Source: Rhodococcus sp. (in: high G+C Gram-positive bacteria) (lineage in GTDB: Bacteria > Actinomycetota > Actinomycetes > Mycobacteriales > Mycobacteriaceae). From it: a DNA stretch of 49,108 nucleotides. Position 1 is the first letter of the stretch; the number at the start of each line of letters is the position of its first letter. Where the stretch lies: contig SEEV01000006.1 in assembly GCA_004211695.1 (NCBI GenBank), positions 1 to 49,108 on the forward strand, in the 5' to 3' direction. The notes below the pieces were generated by a model. That model searched no databases, was not told the origin of the DNA, and saw only the letters and a list, made by a program, of their open reading frames with translations. The translations under genes were made by a program, and so were the position numbers. Below, one piece after another: positions 44,291 through 49,108 of this stretch.

Positions 44291-44910
44291 GCTCCTTGCT
44301 TTCGAACTGCACGTATACCGAGATCGAAGCCCCGCAGGTGCGGAGTTTCGTTCAGACTGAGGAGGGTACGACGAGCGCGGCCGGCTCGGATGCGAGCGAA
44401 TCCGGTGTATCCCGGTTCGTGGATCGTCAGCTTGCTTGCACCGATCAGCCCTCCCACAAAGGCGTTTGCGACGCCGCCATGCGATACGACGAGGACCTGT
44501 TCACCTGGGTGAGCGTCGATGATGCGGTCGAACTCTGCTGTGACACGTCTTCTGAAGGAGGGGACGTCCGTGTCCCAGGCACTCAGATCGTCCCGGAGAA
44601 ACGCCTCGTAGCGGGGATCGTTGTTGACACGCAAGTCCTCGAAGTGCAGGTATTCGTCGGCATCTCGATCAAACTCGGCGAGGTCCGCCCGGAGGATGGG
44701 CGTGAGTCCCACCGCTGTCCCGATCACGGTTGCGGTGTCGACCGCGCGGAGGAGTGGCGAGGTATAGAGCGCAGCGAAATCGTCCGCAGCGAGGTAGTCG
44801 GCGATCCGGGAGGCCTGCTCACGACCGCGGTCGCTGAGGCCCGGGTTTGCACGAGCCGGCCCCACTACCGCTCGATCCGGTTCAGCGTGTCGGACGAGTA
44901 CCAACTCCAC
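44287..44910 (-). CDS. Histidine phosphatase family protein
   Basis: This 207-residue protein has the motif ELVLVRHAEPDRAV (catalytic His at about 8), LSDRGREQASRIADYLAADDFAALYTSPLLRAVDTA and VLVVSHGGVANAFVGGL with the second His. It should hydrolyse a phosphomonoester. GTG 44910 has GAGAGGA seven bases upstream. It heads the minus operon with the FAD oxidoreductase and epoxide-hydrolase-like gene, and diverges from the PEP-utilising protein. Pairing a phosphatase with phosphotransfer proteins suggests a phosphorylated metabolite. Confidence 0.88.
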   Translation of the reverse strand: MELVLVRHAEPDRAVVGPARANPGLSDRGREQASRIADYLAADDFAALYTSPLLRAVDTATVIGTAVGLTPILRADLAEFDRDADEYLHFEDLRVNNDPRYEAFLRDDLSAWDTDVPSFRRRVTAEFDRIIDAHPGEQVLVVSHGGVANAFVGGLIGASKLTIHEPGYTGFARIRAGRARRTLLSLNETPHLRGFDLGIRAVRKQGA

Positions 44911-44983
44911 CGATTCGTCCTCTCGACGTCGTCACGAGCCGTCGGCGAGCGCCATGCGGCCCGACGGATCAACTATCCACTCA

Positions 44984-45009
44984 TAGATGTTCTATCAGTA
45001 GAGTAAATC
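44984..45009 (-). promoter_or_regulatory. ACTCTA-type element before the phosphatase operon
   Basis: Read on the minus strand the core is TTACTCTACTGATAGAACAT, nearly identical to 32988-33007. It is 74 bp before the GTG at 44910. It shows the half-palindrome CTCTA-nnn-ATAGA. Confidence 0.5.
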
Positions 45010-45020
45010 AGAGGTCCGAG

Positions 45021-45038
45021 AGATGTCTACCGACATCT
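45021..45038. promoter_or_regulatory. Perfect 7-bp inverted repeat in the divergent region
   Basis: AGATGTC (45021-45027) and GACATCT (45032-45038) surround TACC, midway between two ACTCTA-type elements. It could be an operator for a dimeric regulator. No known consensus is recognised. Confidence 0.35.
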
Positions 45039-45040
45039 AT

Positions 45041-45067
45041 AGTTGCTCTATCAATAGTAGATTGACA
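45041..45067 (+). promoter_or_regulatory. ACTCTA-like element before the PEP-utilising gene
   Basis: AGTTGCTCTATCAATAGTAG followed by ATTGACA. CTCTATCAATAG contains the palindrome CTATcaATAG and matches the CTCTA-nnn-ATAG core of the other sites. It lies 79 bp before the ATG at 45146. The final TTGACA could instead be a -35 box, although no good -10 follows at normal spacing. Confidence 0.4.
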
Positions 45068-45145
45068 GACTAACCGTGTGACGTGGTACACACTCGTTAC
45101 GGCACTCCTTCGGACGTCGCCGTCCCGAAAAACAACAGGAGCATC

Positions 45146-46888
45146 ATGAGTACCCTCGATGAGCCGTGGTTGGCAGACACACCGCCCAGCACGCGGTTTC
45201 CCATCTACACCAGATCCAACATTTCCGAGGTCTTTCCCGACGTGGTCACACCCCTGGCGGCCACCGGTGAGGTGTGGCGCGGCGCCGAGCACGGATGGCG
45301 AAACGGACTGATCCGATTCGGTGCGTTCGACAAAGACGAGTTCGACAGCGAACACGACGAAATGATCGGGATCTTCGGCGGTTACGGCTACCTGAATGTC
45401 TCGGTTTCCCGAGTCATGGGCGTACGGATGCCCGGAAGTAACCCCGACCTCGTCGACCAGTCCTACTTCGGCAGCCAGCCCGGTGTCCCGCCGTACGATC
45501 CTCGGCCCGAGGACGTCAATTCGGCGTTGACCGCACGTATGGGCGAGATCATCAACTGGGCGATGACAGCCGACGGTCTTCCCGAACTCGAGGAGTACCG
45601 CACCGCCGCCTCCGATCTGCGCCGGGAGCGACCCGACCTCGATACATTGACCAATGCGCAGCTCGCCAAGCACGCCCTGGGCATCCAGGAATCGCTGTTC
45701 CTTCCTTGGGTGAGTGACCATTTCTTCCTCATCTACGTCGCATCCATCCCCGTCGGAGGGCTCACGGCGCTCACCGCGGGCCTAGGTGTACCCGAACTAC
45801 TGCCTCCCCTGATCAGTGGTTTCGGTGACGTCGACTCCGCCGCGCCGTCACTGGCGATGTGGGACCTCGGCAGACTCGCGAGGTCCTCCGACGCGCTTCA
45901 GACCCTCTTCGGCGAGGGCGTCAAAGGCCTGGACACCCGACTTCGCCAGTCCCCCGACGCGGACGCGGTCGCCTTCGTCAAGCAGTTCGATGACTTTCTG
46001 TACGAGTTCGGGTCGCGCGGCGTCAACGAGTGGGAGATGAACACACCCACATGGCAGACCCACCCGGATATCGCACTCGGAGCGATCGACCGCATGCGCA
46101 TCGCGGACGAGAACAAGGCACCACGAACGAACCTCGCACGAATGGCACAGGACCGCACCAATGCCATCGAGACCGTGCGGAACAAAATCGCCGGCGACGA
46201 GGCGGCGACGGCACAGTTCGAGGCCCTACTGCACGCTGCCGAGGTCTTCCTTCCCGCACGTGAGCGAAGCAAGACGTCACTCGTCCGCATGATCGGCGAA
46301 GTGAAGGTGCCGTTCCGCGAGCTCGGACTGCGCCTCGCCGAAGCCGAACACCTCGACCACCCCGAGGACTTTGCACTCGTGACCCGGCAGGAATTCGACG
46401 ACTTCGTTGCGAACCCGGGCTCGTACACCCACGTCATTCGAGACCGTCGAGCCCGCATGGAAGAGATGGCGGCCCTCGTGCCTCCGTTCATCGTCGTCGG
46501 CGAACCACCCGCCCCCGATACATGGGAACGACGCGACGCCCGGTCCGCGGAAACCGCCGCCGACGGTGTCGTGCTTCATGGTGTGGCTGCCTGCGCCGGC
46601 GTGGCGACCGGCCCGGCCCGGGTGATCAATGATCCGAGCCAGGCCGACGAGCTGGAACCGGGCGAGATTCTCGTCGCCCCGGGAACCGACCCGTCCTGGA
46701 CCCCCTTGTTCGTCTCGTCTGCAGCGGTGGTCGTGGATGTCGGTGCGCCGATGAGCCACGCGGCCATCGTCAGCCGCGAACTGGGAATCCCCTGCGTGGT
46801 TTCCTGCACGGACGCGACGCGGCGAATCACTAACGGTACGTTGATCACAGTCGATGGAGCGGCAGGAACCGTGACGATCGGGCAGTGA
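45146..46888 (+). CDS. PEP-utilising/rifampin-phosphotransferase-like protein lacking the ATP-grasp domain
   Basis: This 580-residue protein ends in a swivelling phosphohistidine domain (HGVAACAGVATGPARVI, GEILVAPGTDPSWTPLFVSSAAVV and GAPMSHAAIVSRELGIPCVVSC; phospho-His about 538). The N-terminal 430 residues resemble the substrate-binding helical domain between the ATP-grasp and His domains of rifampin phosphotransferase (FLYEFGSRGVNEWEMNTPTWQTHP). No ATP-grasp is present, so phosphate must be loaded by a separate protein, as in phenylphosphate synthase where PpsA and PpsB are separate chains. The PPDK-like protein at 121 is one candidate. ATG 45146 has AGGAG six bases upstream. Confidence 0.82.
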   Translation: MSTLDEPWLADTPPSTRFPIYTRSNISEVFPDVVTPLAATGEVWRGAEHGWRNGLIRFGAFDKDEFDSEHDEMIGIFGGYGYLNVSVSRVMGVRMPGSNPDLVDQSYFGSQPGVPPYDPRPEDVNSALTARMGEIINWAMTADGLPELEEYRTAASDLRRERPDLDTLTNAQLAKHALGIQESLFLPWVSDHFFLIYVASIPVGGLTALTAGLGVPELLPPLISGFGDVDSAAPSLAMWDLGRLARSSDALQTLFGEGVKGLDTRLRQSPDADAVAFVKQFDDFLYEFGSRGVNEWEMNTPTWQTHPDIALGAIDRMRIADENKAPRTNLARMAQDRTNAIETVRNKIAGDEAATAQFEALLHAAEVFLPARERSKTSLVRMIGEVKVPFRELGLRLAEAEHLDHPEDFALVTRQEFDDFVANPGSYTHVIRDRRARMEEMAALVPPFIVVGEPPAPDTWERRDARSAETAADGVVLHGVAACAGVATGPARVINDPSQADELEPGEILVAPGTDPSWTPLFVSSAAVVVDVGAPMSHAAIVSRELGIPCVVSCTDATRRITNGTLITVDGAAGTVTIGQ

Positions 46889-46920
46889 CGATCGGGCAGC
46901 CGATCGCGGCCGAGTAGGCG

Positions 46921-46954
46921 GTCCGTGCAGTACGCATTGCCGTGCTGTACGGAC
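46921..46954 (+). terminator. Imperfect stem-loop after the PEP-utilising gene
   Basis: GTCCGTGCAGTAC (46921-46933) pairs along its whole length in RNA with GTGCTGTACGGAC (46942-46954), using two G-U pairs, around an 8-nt loop. It begins 33 bp after the stop at 46888. No U-run follows. Its position fits a terminator. Confidence 0.55.
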
Positions 46955-46969
46955 CACTTCGACTCGATC

Positions 46970-47188
46970 TCAGTACATTCCAAGACAAATAGGCATGCTC
47001 CGGCGAGCCCAGTCACGGTTGGCGCACTGGTCAGAACAGTACAGATGCCCGATCCTCGTCGAACAAAACAGGTCGCGCCCGCAATAGCTGCAGAACAACT
47101 CTCGCACAGCGCGCCTCGCACACACAGCGGACCGAAAGTCCGCGACGCGGCGACGCACTCTGACACAAAGCGTGAGGCACATTCCCAA
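46970..47188 (-). CDS. Possible small zinc-ribbon protein
   Basis: The 460-bp gap 46889-47348 otherwise holds only regulatory signals. This 72-codon minus-strand frame contains FCSYCGRDLF, then HLYCSDQCANRDWARR: CxxC and CxxxC with an aromatic/Arg tail, as in actinobacterial zinc-ribbon proteins. The N-terminal third is Arg-rich and not convincing, and no strong ribosome-binding site is seen. It may be a remnant. Confidence 0.3.
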   Translation of the reverse strand: MGMCLTLCVRVRRRVADFRSAVCARRAVRELFCSYCGRDLFCSTRIGHLYCSDQCANRDWARRSMPICLGMY

Positions 47189-47235
47189 CTCTCCCGTGGC
47201 GGCAGACGACCGGACCTACCAAGATGATTCATCCT

Positions 47236-47262
47236 CCGATAATCAAATACAAGAGTATCCAG
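47236..47262 (-). promoter_or_regulatory. ACTCTT-type element before the NTF2-like gene
   Basis: Read on the minus strand: GGATACTCTTGTATTTGATT then ATCGG. It resembles 3701-3720 (ACTCTTGTAATCAATAA), which also precedes an NTF2/SnoaL-like gene. It is 86 bp before ATG 47349. Possible operator. Confidence 0.4.
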
Positions 47263-47348
47263 ATGAACATTCGGCACCCGTGCAAAGGATTGCCTGACAG
47301 ACTTTGTACCGTTCCGGGTTTCCTCGCATCCAAACAAGGGAGGGCCTC

Positions 47349-47821
47349 ATGGCCGAGGATATGACGATGGTGGAGCGCCTCACCGCTATCGAGGACATCA
47401 AACAACTGAAAGCCCGCTACTTCAGACTATTGGATCAGCACAAGTGGGACGACTTCGCTGAGCTGTTCAGCAGCACACTCGTCGTCGAAATCGCAGAGTC
47501 GACCAGTGGACCCAAGGACCGGGACTCGTTCGTTGCATCGGTCCGAGCACATCTCGACAGTGCGGTTACTGTCCACCAGGGGCACACACCAGAGATCACG
47601 ATTATCGATGCCGATCGCGCTTCCGGGATATGGGCGATGTTCGATCTCGTCGAACCGCCAGTAGACAGCGAGTTCCCGTTGCTGGTCGGGTATGGCCACT
47701 ATCTGGAAGAGTACGTCCGGGAGGACAGTAAGTGGCGGATATCCCGTCTCGAGCTCACCCGAATCAAGCGCACTACCGGTATGGGCGCGGACATGATCTC
47801 GGACCAGCCCGCGCCCATGCC

Positions 47822-47825
<4 letters not shown>
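47349..47825 (+). CDS. SnoaL/NTF2-like family protein
   Basis: This 158-residue NTF2-like protein is of the SnoaL_4 type. It opens MVERLTAIEDIKQLKARYFRLLDQHKWDDFAELF, continues KDRDSFVASVRAHLDSAVTVHQGHTPEITIID, and ends LVGYGHYLEEYVREDSKWRISRLELTRIKR. Such proteins are bile-acid 7-alpha-dehydratase-like or cyclase-like; the substrate is not known. ATG 47349 follows AAGGGAGGG. It converges on the ABC ATPase gene with a 4-bp overlap at the 3' ends, so no terminator separates them. Confidence 0.8.
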
Positions 47826-48907
<1,082 letters not shown>

Positions 48908-48958
48908 GATTGCTCCTCAGGTGGGTACGAACGGTGGGGGAAGTGGTTGCCGGGGTGA

Positions 48959-49108
48959 TCATTTGATCGCGCCGAAGGACAGGCCGCGAACCAGTTTGTT
49001 CTGCGCGACCCAGCCGGCCAGGATGACCGGCAGCGCCGCCAGCGTCGCCGCCGCCGACAGCCGGGCCCAGTACAGGCCCTCACCGGTGATGAAGCCGACG
49101 AGGAACAC
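48959..49108 (-). CDS. Carbohydrate ABC transporter permease, C-terminal fragment
   Basis: The last 49 codons of a MalG/UgpE-type permease are read on the minus strand. The visible protein contains LSAAATLAALPVILAGWVAQ (a terminal transmembrane helix) and ends NKLVRGLSFGAIK. KLVRGL..GA(I/V)K is the usual C-terminus of sugar importer permeases. The gene continues beyond the right edge of the window and precedes the ATPase gene in the same operon. Confidence 0.88.
   Translation of the reverse strand: MFLVGFITGEGLYWARLSAAATLAALPVILAGWVAQNKLVRGLSFGAIK

Overview
The window is high-GC DNA with dense, mostly overlapping genes. It carries a porin-like PorA/DUF3068 protein, a short pyruvate phosphate dikinase (PPDK)-like protein paired with a small winged-helix partner, and many acyl-CoA enzymes. 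This points to a mycolic-acid actinomycete, most likely Rhodococcus or a close relative. The assignment is inferred from gene content, not from a marker gene. No rRNA, tRNA, CRISPR array, transposase or integrase was seen.

Layout. (1) 121-3551, minus: PPDK-like protein, its winged-helix partner and a Gfo/Idh/MocA oxidoreductase. (2) 3800-5152, plus: an NTF2/SnoaL-like protein and a histidine phosphatase. (3) 5300-9741, minus: nitronate monooxygenase-like flavoprotein, MaoC hydratase, CaiB/alpha-methylacyl-CoA racemase-like protein and thiolase. (4) 9899-15384, plus: DUF35 protein, thiolase, two acyl-CoA dehydrogenases, TesB thioesterase and a lipoprotein histidine phosphatase. A 16-bp hairpin closes this block. 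(5) 15466-19254: PorA/DUF3068 protein, secreted beta-propeller lyase-like protein, truncated RpiR regulator and SDR. (6) 19437-22913, plus: NTF2-like protein, then cassette 1 (an 'RDHSWG' lipocalin/CrtC-like protein, an APH-type kinase homologue and a 154-aa helical protein). (7) 32952-22925, minus: a long coupled operon with two small proteins, a Rieske oxygenase, 2-oxoacid dehydrogenase E1 alpha and beta, acyl-CoA dehydrogenase, SDR, MaoC-like hydratase, acyl-CoA dehydrogenase and crotonase. A tyrosine phosphatase broken by two nonsense codons follows. (8) 33163-42448: MarR regulator, a minus-strand acyl-CoA ligase, then a plus operon of crotonase, ligase, cassette 2 (the same three-gene architecture as cassette 1) and another ligase. 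(9) 44910-42465, minus: histidine phosphatase, FAD oxidoreductase and limonene-epoxide-hydrolase-like protein. These diverge from an ATP-grasp-less rifampin-phosphotransferase/PEP-synthase-like protein. (10) An NTF2-like gene and the 3' end of a sugar ABC importer.

Together this is a large catabolic island for a carboxylic acid, probably branched, alicyclic or terpenoid/steroid-like. Ligases activate the acid to a CoA ester. A Rieske oxygenase, flavoproteins and an epoxide-hydrolase-like enzyme may modify the ring or chain. Four acyl-CoA dehydrogenases, hydratases, SDRs, thiolases and a racemase would then shorten it.

The unusual layer is phosphotransfer: two APH-family kinase homologues in duplicated cassettes, two PEP-synthase-type phosphohistidine proteins and three histidine phosphatases. 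This resembles the known phosphorylation-dependent removal of a hydroxyl from 4-hydroxyacyl-CoAs (LvaAB/LvaC; ACAD10/ACAD11), but the substrate cannot be read from sequence. A recurring intergenic motif around ACTCTA may mark a common regulon.
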